DNA from: Thinopyrum elongatum
Lineage: Eukaryota; Streptophyta; Magnoliopsida; Poales; Poaceae
Assembly: GCA_011799875.1 (NCBI GenBank)
Contig: CM022303.1
Span: 65,800,171-65,864,170 of the forward strand
DNA: 64,000 nt
Reading direction: 5' to 3'
The position numbers and the translations under genes were made by a program. Shown piece by piece: positions 1 through 11,570 of this stretch (position 1 is the first letter of the stretch; each line of letters starts with the position of its first letter). A model generated the notes under the pieces. That model searched no databases. It saw nothing but the letters and a program-made list of their open reading frames with translations, and was not told the DNA's origin.

Positions 1-3000
1 CTGAAAATATATGATGAGAAAATAGCACTAGTGGAAAACAGGGAACTAGTCCCGGTTCCAGAGGGCCTTTAGTCCCGGTTCTGGAACCAGGACAAAAAGG
101 TCGGGACTAAAGCCCAAAACCTTTAGTCCCGGTTCGCTTACGAACAGGGACAGAAGGGGCTCCACGTGGCCGCTGTCTGGAGCTCCACCTTTAACACCAA
201 CCGGGACTAAAGGAATTTTTTTGAAATTTTGTTTTTCTGAATTTTTTTGAAAAAGAAAATTTTGATTTTTTTTCAATTTTTTTTGACAATTTTCCCGATT
301 TTCAAATTTCTGAATTATTTGACAATTTAATCTCTAATCACCCCTCATCACTGCTCAAGTATGGACCACTCATTCCAAATCATCTAACTTCCCGGCTAGT
401 CACCCATCCTCTCAATACCCCAGCCTAAGCACGCTTAACTTTCGAGTTCTATTCCCCCTAGTTTCCAAGTCTGCACTTGCTGTTTTCCTGACAATAGTGA
501 GCTGTCAATCCTAGTAACCCTTAGGAGTTGAACTTGAGCATGAAGCACCGTTTGAGTTTGAAACTATTATTCTAAAAAACAATAATTATTTAGTAACACT
601 AATATTTCTTGAATAAGTAGTTTGACCATAGTTTGATCAGAGTTTGACCAAAAATTCAAAAAAACTTAAATTTGAGGATAATTTTTTTTCCTTTTAGAAT
701 TTGAGGATTCTAAAAAGTTTCAAAACGGCCTACGACAGTCAAAATTGGAACCGGATTTTCGTGCTGAACATTTTGATATATTATACGTTTTTTTTCGACA
801 TCGTATGCAAAAGTTATAGCCGTTTTACTTTTTCATAACACTTTTTTGCAAAACATGCCAAAATTTACATTTTTTAATTTTTATAACTAGTAGATGTAGT
901 AACATAACTACATCTCGAAGGATTTTAATTTTTGATGTTTTTATCATTTTCTTTTGTTTTTTCCAAAACTAAAATGGCAATACCCGCGGGGGGGGGGGGG
1001 GGTGTTTAGAGTTTGAAAATTGCAGAACTCCTTTAGTCCGGGTTGGTGTCCATCCAATCCTACCGTCGACTACATCTGCTAGCACCATCCCAGCCAGAGT
1101 CACAACTAAGGTTAACCAAGCCAGAGTCACGTTCTATTAAAGTGGCAACAAGAATTACTTTTTAATATAGCAAAACTAATTCTATCAACTATTATTAAAG
1201 GCTAAACAACTATTAATACAAAACAGTAGCAAAATTAATATTAATAAATTATAAAAATTTATCTACTGTTGTCTAACAGAAGCATACTACAATATGTTAA
1301 AATCTACAGAAAGAACTAACTAAAAATAATTGAAAACAACAATTAAAGGACTAAAACAACTATATAAGCAAAATAGTACTGTTTTAATTAAAATACTACA
1401 CTAATTTATTCTAAAAATAACCAAATAAATCTTAGTGTGACAACAATCTAACATGTGACTAGGAGCAAAAAGAATTAAATTAAAAACTATTTTTAAACTC
1501 AAATTATTCACAATCTAGGGTTTGAAGCAAATTTGAACAAATTCAAATTTAAATCATTCAAATTTGAAAACTAATGGCACAAACAGAAACTAGACAAAAT
1601 TTTGAATCTAATGCAAAAAGAATCACTCAAAAACATCAAATATCCTAAAAGATATAAGCAATTTAAAACAGAAACTAAAAACAAGAAACAAATGGAAAAA
1701 CAAAAAACAAATTTCAGAACCCCTTTAGTCCGGGTTGGTGGCTCCAACCGGGACTAAAGGTCTGTCTCCAACCGGGACTAAAGGTCCCATTTGAACCGGG
1801 ACTAATGCCTGCACGGCGCCGTAGCCGCTCGAACCGGGACTAATGCTCACATTAGTCCCGGTTCGTAATGCAACCGGGATTAATGCTCTTTTCTGGCCTC
1901 AACCAAAGCCCTGTTTTCTACTAGTGTAGACCCAGGGGGCCGTAGATTTCAATAGTGGCTTCTCTCGAGAAAAATAGCATGCGGTGGGTAAACAAATTGC
2001 TGTTGGGCAATTGATAGAACTTCAAATAATTATGACGATATCTAGGCAATGATCATTATATAGGCATCACGTCCAAGATTAGTAGACCGACTCCTGCCTG
2101 CATCTACTACTATTACTCCACACATCGACCGCTATCCAGCATGCATCTAGTGTATTAAGTTCATGGAGAGATGGAGTAATACAATAAGAACGATGACATG
2201 ATGTAGACAAGATCTATTTATGTAGAAATAGACCCCATATTGTTATCCTTAATAGCAACGATACATACGTGTCGGTTCCCCGTCTGTCACTGGGATCAAG
2301 CACCGTAAGATCGAACCCATCACAAAGCACCTCTTCCCATGGCAAGAAAAATCGATCTAGTTGGGCTAACTAAACCAAAGATTCGAAGAAGAAATACGAG
2401 GCTATAAGAAATCATGCATATAAGAGATCAAAAGACTCAAATAACTTTCATGGATAAAAACATAGATCTGATCATAAATTCAAAGTTCATCGGATCCCAA
2501 CAAACACACCGCAAAAAGAATTACATCAAATAGATCTCCAAGAGACCATTGTATTGAGAATCAAAAGAGAGAGAGAGGGAGCCATTTAGCAACTAACTAC
2601 GGACCCGTAGGTCTACAATGAACTACTCACGCATCATCGGAGAGGCACCAATGAGGATGATGAACCCCTCCGTGATGGTGTCTAGATTGGATTTGTGGTT
2701 TCTGGAACTTGCTGTGGCTGGAATTGATTTTTGTCGACTCCCCTAGGGTTTCTGGAATATTGGGGTATTTATAGAGCAAAGAGGCGGTGCGGGAGGCGGC
2801 CGAGGTGGGCACAACCCACCTGGGCGCGCCTGGGCCCCCAGGCGCGCCCTGGTGGGTTGTACTCCCCTTGGAGCCCCCCTCAGGTACTTTCTTGGCCCAA
2901 CTTGTGTCTTCTGGTCCAGAAAAAATCACCAAAAAGTTTTGCTGCGTTTGGACTTCGTTTGGTATTGATTTCCTGCGAAGTAAAAAACAAGCAAAAAAAC

Positions 3001-3143
3001 AGCAACTGGCACTGGGCAATATGTCAATAGGTTAGTCCCAAAAAATGATATAAAGTTGCTATAAAATGATTGTAAAACATCCAAAAATGATAATATAACA
3101 GCATGGAACAATAAAAAATTATAGATACGTTGGAGACGTATCA
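1..3143 (-). mobile_element. LTR of an LTR retrotransposon (probably Gypsy), left end outside window
   Basis: Read on the - strand, the element starts at 3143 with tgatacgtctccaacgtatc, a start I recognise from a common Triticeae LTR family; I do not name the family. It runs left to 1930 and resumes at 25-1 beyond a CACTA insertion (26-1926). No gag or pol is visible, so what is seen is LTR or LTR plus leader. It interrupts the Copia leader: that leader resumes at 3144 (ctgctacgggcttc), the same sequence as at 24471 in the second Copia. The 5 bases after the insertion (ctgct) are the expected TSD half; the other half lies outside. Short ORFs at 2627-3144 are chance. Confidence 0.75.
26..1926. 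mobile_element. Non-autonomous CACTA transposon B with perfect TSD
   Basis: The ends are cactagtggaaaacaggg at 26 and ccctgttttctactagtg ending at 1926. They are inverted copies with one mismatch and begin CACTA. The flanking triplets are both tag (23-25 and 1927-1929), the 3-bp TSD expected for CACTA. Subterminal repeats of tttagtcccggtt and its inverse cluster at both ends (45-210 and 1720-1880). The middle is AT-rich, with a G run near 988-1002, and has no transposase. Mobility would need a transposase from a related element; CACTA A in this window carries similar ends. Confidence 0.93.
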
Positions 3144-3478
3144 CTGCTACGGGCTTCTAGCAAGAACCGTTCTTACCTACGCAAAAACCACAACGGTGAT
3201 TCATCAAGTTTGCTGTTTTAACCTTCTTCAAGGACCGGCCGCAGTCAAATTCGATTCAACTAAATTAGGAGAAACAGACACCCGCCAGCCACCTTTATGC
3301 AAAACAAGTTGCATGTCTATCGGTGGAACCGGTCTCATATGCGTGGACATGTAAGGTTGGTCCGGGCTGCTTCATCCCACAATACCGCCGAATCAAAATA
3401 AGATGTCGGTGGTAAGAAGTTTGGCTATCACCACCCACAACTCTTTGTGTTCTACTCATGCATATCATCTACGCATAG

Positions 3479-3496
3479 ACCTGGCTCTGATACCAC
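3479..3496 (-). other. Primer binding site (initiator tRNA-Met type)
   Basis: On the - strand the sequence next to the LTR reads tggtatcagagccagg, the usual Copia primer binding site complementary to the 3' end of initiator tRNA-Met. It fixes the LTR boundary and orientation. The equivalent site in the second Copia, near 24806-24822, is altered to tggcatccgagccagg. Confidence 0.85.
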
Positions 3497-5266
3497 TGTT
3501 GGGAAAGGTTGCATGGAAAACAAAAAAAATTCTACGCACACGCAAGATCTATCCATGGAGATGCATAGCAACGAGAGAGGAGAGTGTGTCTACGTACCCT
3601 CGTGGACCGAAAGCGGAAGCTTTTATTAACGCGGTTGATGTAGTCGAACTTCTTCGCGCTCCAACCGATCGAGTACCGAACGTACGGCACCTCCGCGTTC
3701 AGCACACGTTCAGCTCGATGACGTCCTCCAACTTCTTGATCCAGCAAGACGGCAAGGTAGTGGATGAGTTTCGGCAGCACGATGGCGTGGTGACGGTGAT
3801 GGTGAAGCTATCTCCACAGGGCTTCACCTAAGCACTACGAAAATATGACCGGGGGTGTAAACGGTGGAGGGGGGTGGGGGCGCCGCACACGGCTAAGCAA
3901 TTGTTGTGGTTGTGCTAGGCACCCCCTTCCCACATATATATAGGTGGGGGAGGAGGGAGCTGCTAGGAGGTGCCCCCAAGTAGGCCGAATACTACTTGGG
4001 GTCCTCCCCAAGTGCCGCCCCCCTTTCCTTATTGGAGTGCTGGAGGAAGGAAGGAGGAGGTGGCGCCCCCCTTTCCTTTCTCTCTTGAAGAGGGAAAGGC
4101 AGGAGGGGCCACCCCTCCCCTTTCCTTCCCCTAGGGCCGTCCGGCCATGTAGAGGGGCGCACCAGCCCCCTAGTGGGCTGGTCTGTTCCCCCTTTTGGCC
4201 CATTAGGACCATACACTTACCGGGGGTGTCCGAAACCTCTTCTCGTGACCCGATGACTACCCGGTGCACTCCGAAACTCTTCCGGTGTCCGAATACCATC
4301 GTCCTATATATCAATCTTTACCTCTCGACTATTTCGAGACTCCTCGTCATGTCCGTGATCTCATCCGGGACTACGAACAACATTCGGTCACCAAATCATA
4401 TAACACTATATCGTCAACGAACGTTAAGCGTGCGGACCTTACGGGTTCGAGAACTATGTAGACATGACCGAGACACCTCTCCGGTCAATAACCAATAGCG
4501 GAACCTGGATGCCCATATTGGCTCCTACATATTATACGAAGATCTTTATCGGTCGAACCTTATGACAACATACGTAATTACCTTTGTCCATCAGTATGTT
4601 ACTTGCCTGAGATTCGATCATCGGTATCTTCATACCTAGTTCAATCTCATTACCGGCAAGTCTCTTTACTCGTTCCGTAATACATCATCTTGCTACTAAC
4701 ACCTTAGTCACTTTGCTTGCAAGGCTTCTTATGATGTGTATTACCAAGAGGGCCCAGAGATACCTCTCCGATACTCGGAGTGACAAATGCTAATCTCTAT
4801 CTATGCCAACTCAAAAAACAACTTCGGAGATACCCGTAGAGCATCTTTATGATCACCCAGTTACGTTGTGACGTTTGATAGCACACAAGGTATTCCTCCA
4901 GTATCCGAGAGTTGCATAATCTCATAGTCAAAGGAATATGTATTTGTCATCAAGAAAGCAATAGCAATAAACTGAACGATCAATATGCTAAGCTAACCGA
5001 TGGGTCTTGTCCATCACATCATTCTCCTAATAATGTGATTCCGTTATCAAATGACAACTATGTCTATGGTTAGGAAAACTTAACCATCTTTGATTAACGA
5101 GCTAGTCTAGAAGAGGCTTACTAGGGACACGGTATTTGTTTATGTATTCACACATGTATTTAAGTTTCCGATCAATACAATTCTAGCATGAATAATAAAC
5201 CTTTATCATGAATAAGGAAATATAAAATAACAACTTTATTATTGCCTCTAGGGCATATTTCCTTCA
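3497..5266 (-). repeat. Angela-type Copia LTR (copy 1)
   Basis: It starts tgttggg and ends ccttca on the + strand, so reads TGAAGGAAATATGCCCTAGA to CCCAACA on the - strand, the well-known Angela/BARE LTR ends. Length is 1,770 bp. The same sequence appears at 13716-15470 and 24825-26584. ORFs within (for example 3944-4498) are not genes: they run through LTR sequence shared with the other two copies. Confidence 0.92.
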
Positions 5267-5279
5267 GAGGGAGCAATTT

Positions 5280-8200
5280 CATGAAACTTTTTATAATCTT
5301 CTGACATGTCTGTCTTGTCCTCCACTCCCACAATGTTTCTTTTCCCTGAAAGAACTATGTGGCGCTTTGGCTCATCGTATGATGTATTCGCTTCCTTATC
5401 TTTTCTTTTTCTCGGCTTGGTAGACATGTCTTCACATAGAAAACATGCGCCACATCATTGGCTAGGACGAATGGTTCGCCTGTGTACCCAAGATTGTTGA
5501 GATCCACTGTTGTCATTCCGTACGGCGGGTCTTCCTTTACGCCGCCTTCTATCATATTGAATCATTTGCACCGAAATAAAGGGACCTTCAATTCATGTCC
5601 ATAGTCAAGTTCCCATATCTCCTCTATGTAATCATAATATGTGTCCTTTGGCCTATTGGTGTTTGCTGCATCAAAGCAAACACCACTATTTTGGTTCGTG
5701 CTCTTTTTATCTTGGGCGATCATGTAAAATGTATTCTCATTTATCTCGTACCCTTTGAAAGTCAATATAGTCGAAGATGGTAACTTGGCCAGCAAGTACA
5801 GCTCATCTGCAACAGTGTCGTCATGCATGAGATGTGTCTAGAACCAACCGCCGAAAGTCCCCGTGTGTTCACGTGTAATCCAGTCGACAGACTGCTCCGG
5901 GTGTTTGGAGCATAGAATATTCTTGTGTTCCTTGATATACGGAGACACCAAGGCGGAATTTTGTAGAACTGTGTAGTGTGCTCGCGCCCAAGAATGCCCA
6001 TCCATACATATTACTTGGTCCTTTCCTAGCGTGCCTTTTCCACCCAATCTGCCCTCATGCCGCGATTCGGGAACACCAATCGGCTTAAGGTCAGGAATAA
6101 AGTCAACACAAAACTCAATGACCTCCTCTGTTTCATGGCCCTAGGAGATGCTTCCTTCTGGCCTAGCACGGTTATGAACATATTTCTTTAAGACTCCCAT
6201 GAACCTCTCAAAGGGGAACATATTGTGTAGAAATACAAAACCCAGAATGGCAATCTCGTCGACTAGGTGAACTAGGGCGTGTGTCATGATATTCAAGAAG
6301 GATGGTGGGAACACCACCTCGAAACTGACAAGACATTGCACCGAATCATTCTGTAACCTTGGTAAGATTTCTGGATCGATTACCTTCTGAGAGATTGCAT
6401 TGAGGAATGCACATAGCTTCACAATGACTAATCGAACGTTGTCCGGTAGAAGCCCCGTCAATTCAACCGGAAGCAATTACGTCATAATCACGTGGCAGTC
6501 ATGAGACTTTAGGTTCTGGAACTATTTCTCTGCCATATTTATTATTCCCTTTATATTCGACGAGAAGCTAGACGGTACCTTCATACTGAGCAGGCATTCA
6601 AAGAAGATTTCCTTCTCTTCTTTGGTAAGAGCGTAGCTGGCATGACCCTGATACTGCTTTGGATGCATGTCGTCTTTTTCGTGCATACGTTGCTGGTCCT
6701 CCCGTGCCTCCGGTGTATCTTTTGTCTTCCCAAACAATCCCAAGAAGCCTAGCAGGTTCACGTAAAGATTCTTCGTCACGTGCATCACGTCGATTGCAGA
6801 GCGGACCTCTAGGTCTTTCCAATAGGGTAGGTCCCAAAATATAGATTTCTTCTTCCACATGGGTCCGTGTCCGTCAGCGTCATTCAGAACAGATTGTCCA
6901 CGAGGACCCTTTCCAAATATTACTATTAAATCCTTGACCATATCAAGTATATCACGGCCAGTACAGTGGCGAGGCTTCTTCCGGTGATCTGCCTCACCTT
7001 TGAAATGCTTGCATTTCTTTCTTAAGAGATGCTTGGTCGGAAGAAATCGACGATGTCCTAGGTACATATTATTCTTACATTTATCCAAATATATACTTTC
7101 GGTATCATCTAAATAGTGCGTGCATGCGTGGTTTCCCTTATTTGTCTGTCCTGAAAGGTTACTAAGAGCAGGCCAATCATTGATGGTTACAAACAGCAAC
7201 GCTCGTAGGTCAAATTCCTACTTTTTGTGCTCATCCCACACACATACACCTTTTTTGTCGCATAGCTGTAAAAGTTCTTCAACTAACGGCATTAGGTACA
7301 CATCAATGTCGTTGCCAGGTTGCTTGGGGCCTTGGATGAGCACTGGCATCATAATGAACTTCCGCTTCATGCACAACCAAGGAGGAAGGTTATAGATAAA
7401 TAGAGTCATAGGCCAGGTGCTATGATTGCTGCTCTGCTCCCCAAAAGGATTAATGACATCTGCACTTAAACCAAACCATACGTTCCTTGCGTCATCTGCA
7501 AAGTCCCCCACTTTCTCTCGATTTTTCTCCACTGCGACCTGTCAGCGGGTACTCTCAACTTCCCGCCTTTCTTACGGTCTTCTTTGTGCCATCGCATCAA
7601 CTTGGCATACTCTTTGTTTTGCAACAAACGTTTCAACCATGGTATTATAGGAGCATACCACATCACCTTGGCAAGAATTCTCTTATTGGGGCGCTTGCCC
7701 TCAACATCACCAGGGTCATCGCGGTTGATCTTATAGCGCAATGCACTGCATACCGGGCATGCATTAGAATTCTCGTACTCACCGCGGTACAGGATGCAGT
7801 CATTAGGGCATGCATGTATCTTCTGTACCTCTAATCCTAGAGGGCAGACAACCTTCTTTGCTTCCTACGTACTGTCGGGCAATTCGTTGTCCTTTGAAAG
7901 CATCTTCTTTAACATTATCAGTAACTTTTCAAATCCCTTGTCAGATACACCATTCTCTGCTTTCCATTGCAGCAATTCCAGTGTGGTACCCAACTTTTTC
8001 TTGTCAACTTTGCAATTTGGGTACAACAATTTCTTGTGATCCTCTAACATGCACTGCAACTTCAACTTCTCCTTTTCACTTGCGCAGTTTCTCTTTGCAT
8101 CAGCAATGGCTCGACCAAGATCATCAATGGCCTCATCTGATGCCTCTTCTTCAGCTTCTTCCCCCATTGTAGTACCATCGTATTCAGGGAACCCATGGCT

Positions 8201-8488
8201 AGGATAGCTGTCATCATCCTCTTCTTCTTCATTCTCTTCCATTAGAACTCCTCTTTCTCCGTCCTTGGTCCAACATTTATAGCCGGACATGAAACTGGAC
8301 GTAAACAGGTGGACGTGAATGGTTCTTCAATTAGAGTAATTGTGATCATTCTTACAGACACCACATGGACAACACATAAAACCATTCGGCCGCTTGTTTG
8401 CCTCAGCCGCAAGCAGAAAAGTACGCACGCCATCAATGAACTGGGGAGAGCGTCGGTCATCGTACATCCATTGCCGGCTCATCTTCAT
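5280..8488 (-). pseudogene. TNP2-like CACTA transposase, broken
   Basis: The start is the ATG of MKMSRQWMYDDRRSPQFIDG (8488), the transposase-associated N-terminal domain with its cysteine cluster CCPCGVC. An acidic stretch follows (about 8200-8290), then the TNP2 core in pieces: 7466-7741, 7218-7532, 6522-7199 (IDVMHVTKNL, a hallmark of the family) and 6141-6476 (DUF4218-like). The C-terminal DUF4216-like part is at 5355-5828 and 5838-6047. Stops and frame changes separate the pieces, for example near 7200, 6520 and 6130. The intact protein would be the CACTA DNA transposase acting on the element ends in the nucleus. This copy cannot make it. Confidence 0.88.
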
Positions 8489-8577
8489 TACACAACACCG
8501 AAAAAACCAAATTAATACAAGTTCATACATAAAGTTCAAACACACTTATTCTCATAAAACAACATACAAACTATCTA

Positions 8578-9022
8578 GCTAAAGCATTTAAATGCAACAA
8601 CAAATGCGATCAAGATCGCAACTAAGGTAACAATTGATCCAACAGCATAGTGATACCAAGCCTCTTTATTAACGACATATTTTCTAATCTTTCTAATCTT
8701 CAAGCGCATTGCATCCATCTTGATCTTGTGATCGTCGACGACATCGGCAACATACAACTCCAGTTTCGTCTTCTCTTCTTCAATTCTTTTCATTTTTTTT
8801 TCAAATACTCGTTTTCTTTTTCAACTAAATTTAACTTCTCGACAAGAGGGTTGGTTGCGATTTTTGGTTCACATACCTCCTAGATAAAAAATATCTATGT
8901 CAACTTGATGGGCATAATTGTCATAAACACGAAATGCAACAAATAGTTATAAAAGAGAATATATATACCACATCCGAATCATAAACCGGACGAGGGCCGA
9001 CGGGGAAGGATATCAAAACCAT
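8578..9022 (-). pseudogene. CACTA A second gene, small coiled-coil/membrane protein remnant
   Basis: A short first exon, MVLISFPVGPRPVYDSDV (9022-8969), is followed by a plausible GT...AG intron (8968-8880). The second exon (8879-8578) encodes a charged helix and then a hydrophobic end, YAVGSIVTLVAILIAFVV, followed by FKCF and a stop. I recall this hydrophobic C-terminus from second proteins of grass CACTA elements, which usually also have a GRF-type zinc finger; none is visible here. A run of 8 A at 8794-8801 shifts the frame by one base. The role is unknown. Confidence 0.5.
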
Positions 9023-9524
9023 GCCACTATGTATAACTAACAACCATACATGTAAGAAAATTATACAAGTAACTATCTAAATCATATAAATATGATTTTT
9101 TTTATAAAAAGGATAAGAACAAGAGGCTCACCATGGTGGTGCCGGCGACGGGACGGGACGGGCGATCGATGGTGGTTAGGATGGGGACGGTAAGGCACTA
9201 AGTAAACCACACCTACATATGCAAACTAAGAAATAATTTGAGCTCAAATTGCATATAAATCAAATAAACTCCCACATATAATTACTCGCAAACTAAAACC
9301 CACAAATCACTATACTTATAGAGCATTGCACAAGCTAATCTAGCAATGAGAGATGAAAGGACAAAGTTGCTAACCTTTGTGAACACTTGGATGGATAGGG
9401 TGCCTTCAAATCTTGACAAATCATGGCAAAAATGGAGGATGAGCTCGAGCAAGGGGAAGAACAGAGGAGAGGAAAGGAGAAAACAGAGAGAATGGGCTCG
9501 GGCTGGACGAAGGGTTTATATAGG

Positions 9525-9819
9525 GGCATCTTTAGTCCCGGTTGGTTATACAAACCGGGGCTAAAGGTGTACCTCTAGTCCCGGTTTGTGACACAAACCA
9601 GGACTAAAGGTGCTCATGGGGCCCCAGCCTGACGTCAGCCTGCCACAACCCCTTTAGTCCCAGTTTGTGTCACAAACCGGGACTAGAGGTACAAAATGAA
9701 CCGGGACTAAAGATGCCCGTGCCCTAGCCGTTGGAACCGGGACTAATGGTCACATTAGTCCCGGACCGTAATCAAACCGGGACTAATGATGCAAACGTAA
9801 GGTCGGTTTTCTACTAGTG
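9525..9819. repeat. Subterminal repeats of CACTA A
   Basis: At least six copies of tttagtcccggttt or its inverse aaaccgggactaaa lie in about 290 bp, many as paired inverted copies separated by 6-10 bases. Such arrays are the binding sites of the accessory transposase protein in CACTA elements (known for En/Spm TnpA). The binding role here is inferred. Confidence 0.8.
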
Positions 9820-10159
9820 ATGTGACCCCTGTTCTCACCCTCTCCCATGGTGGCCGCCGGTGGTCGATCGTCTCCTCCACTGCTAATTGGCATACCTCAC
9901 GCGAACTGATCCTACAGTCCTGTCGCGACGAGATTACGAGGGACGGAGGGAGGAGGAGAAAGCTGCCTCATTATGGCGCCAGAAGGAATGCCGCGGAGGA
10001 AGCTGCACTCCGGTCGGCCCGGTGAGTCGTTTGTGGAGGAGACCGCCGGCGTTGAGATCTATCTAGGCGAGAAGATACAGCCGCTGATGGAAGAATTTTG
10101 GCCGAAATGAAACGAAGGCCAGGCCAACTTACGTGTAGCTTGCCCGCGCTAAAGTACGG
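9820..10159 (+). other. Low-copy flank with a 45-codon ORF of unknown nature
   Basis: This is moderately GC-rich sequence immediately outside CACTA A. One short ORF, 9973-10110, starts ATG GCG CCA and ends with SFVEETAGVEIYLGEKIQ...EEFWPK before TGA. It stays open upstream to 9910. The composition looks more protein-like than its surroundings, but I recognise no family and see no splice partner. It may be a broken exon end or chance. Confidence 0.2.
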
Positions 10160-10730
10160 CCCAGATGGTGACATTTCCCTTTGTTTTGTTAAGTTTGGAT
10201 TTCACTTTACTCTAAAATCTCACGTATACTGGCACAACATGTGTTTCAAATGAAGCAACTCAAAGGAGCTAGCTAGTTGGATAGACGACCCTAAAAAAAA
10301 CAGCTAGTTGAACAGACGCTATATGTAGCTGCAGTTATGACTATACATAGTTCAAATTGAAACGAAAACTGGTCTAAACTGCAAAGGTCTAGCAATATAT
10401 ATCAAGACATAGATACCATGTGGCCAAAACGAGAGAGCACAGAGCTCGATAACTGACTATAGAGCTCATGAGGTTTCGAAATATTTGATAGAACAATTAG
10501 TTTGTAACGTCTGAGTTATGGAAGGCTACAACAAGACTTAGTGGTAATTAAAATTGTGTGCTGTTTTCATACATTTTCATTCGTCTAACTCCCGGATCCT
10601 GGATTGCAATAGATGCCCATGAAACCTTGTATTAGTACTATTGTGAAAGGTTTTTTTTATGGAGAGGTCTAACCACCACGTGGAAAGATCTGATAGGCAG
10701 TAGGAGACAACGAGGTTGGGTTCTTATGTT
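10160..10730. repeat. Duplicated low-copy segment, copy A
   Basis: From gttaagtttggatttca (about 10179) to about 10475 the sequence matches 42258-42500 with small indels; both include caaatgaag..aactcaaaggag and ctagcaatatatatcaagac. The part at about 10600-10725 matches 47295-47410 (cttgtattagtact, then a T run, gatggaga and catccacatgg-like). In the second copy the two parts are separated by a LINE. Copy A is thus an older layout lacking that insertion. I see no coding frame. It may be flanking DNA of a duplicated gene, now lost or outside the window. Confidence 0.65.
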
Positions 10731-10741
10731 TAACTCCAGCT

Positions 10742-11570
10742 TTGCCTACCTGGCGGCTTACCTGTGTCTACGGCGAGCCCCGGGGGGAGGACCGGCATCA
10801 CATGTGGTCCCTCCTCCGTGATCTTCACCGACAAGCCAACATGCCGTGGGCCATTGTGGGACATTTCAATGAAGCGATGTGGAGCTTCGAGCACTTCTCC
10901 GACACACCACGCTCAACAGGTCAGATGCTTGACTTCAGAGATGTTCTTGAGGTTTGTGGCTTGGGCGACCTCGGTTTTGCAGGTCTCCCGTACACCTTTG
11001 ATAATTGGCGTGGGGGACGGGAAAACGTCAAGGTCCGCCTTGACCGTGCTGTCGCTAACAATTTGTGGAGAGATATCTTCGCTCATGCGCGAGTGGAGCA
11101 CCTGGTGGCGCCCAGCTCCAACCACCTGCCTATCCTGCTTCACTGTGAGCATGAGGAGCCACATCATACTATGGGTAGGAGATGCAGGCAATATGAGGTA
11201 ATGTGTGAAAGGGACCCATCCCTACCTGAGGTAATTATGAATACTTGGACCGAGATGGGGTCTATGCTAAACCTTGGAGATATTGCTTCTGGTTTGGGTA
11301 ACTTAATGAAAAAGCAGCAAGAGTGGAGCAGGAAAAAGTTTGGTAATGTTATAAAGGAAATTAACAAATCTTGCTCCCGCCTAGAGGAGCTTATGTCTAT
11401 GAATGCAGATAGAAAGGACATATGAGAGGAGACTGACCGCATGAACGAGCTGCTTTACAGAGAGGAGATGTTATGGATGCAGCGGTCTCGGATTGCATGG
11501 TTGCGGGAAGGAGACCGCAATACTCAGTTTTTTCATCGGAAAGCGGTTTGGTGGGCGTGAAAGAACCGTA
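10742..11570 (+). pseudogene. LINE A endonuclease, C-terminal half, broken
   Basis: The frame 10742-11425 carries the second half of an EEP-type (APE-like) LINE endonuclease. WAIVGHFNEA stands where WxxxGDFNE is usual, TFDNWRGG and VRLDRAVANNLW follow, and SNHLP replaces the catalytic SDHxP. Two active-site positions are therefore changed (D to H and D to N). A TGA ends the frame at 11425, yet the linker to the RT (LREGDRNTQFFHRKA) continues in the same frame to about 11558. The intact domain nicks target DNA for priming. Confidence 0.85.

Larger units (their letters stand above)
3144..5266 (-). mobile_element. Angela-like Copia retrotransposon 1, partial (5' LTR plus leader)
   Basis: This is the 5' part of a Copia element on the - strand: a complete LTR (3497-5266), a primer binding site just inside it, and about 350 bases of leader (3144-3496) closely matching 24471-24824 of the second copy. 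The rest lies left of the window, beyond the retrotransposon inserted at 3144. The element sits inside CACTA A, whose transposase is cut at 5267. Confidence 0.88.
5267..9819 (-). mobile_element. CACTA transposon A (right part), with decayed transposase
   Basis: The right terminus is ggttttctactagtg ending at 9819, an inverted CACTAGTAGAAAACC end. About 290 bp of subterminal tttagtcccggtt/aaccgggactaaa repeats precede it. Two genes run leftward from this end: TNP2-like (8488 to about 5280) and a small coiled-coil/TM protein (9022-8578). The left part is cut at 5267 by Copia 1 and lies beyond the window. The end sequences resemble those of CACTA B. Confidence 0.88.

Noticed and set aside
988..1002. 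G homopolymer of about 15 bases
   Set aside because: Likely slippage in CACTA B; no sign of function and the length may be a sequencing artefact.
3944..4498. 184-codon ORF (also 25331-25819 and 14221-14705)
   Set aside because: All lie in Angela-type LTRs; they are frames through LTR sequence shared by the three copies.
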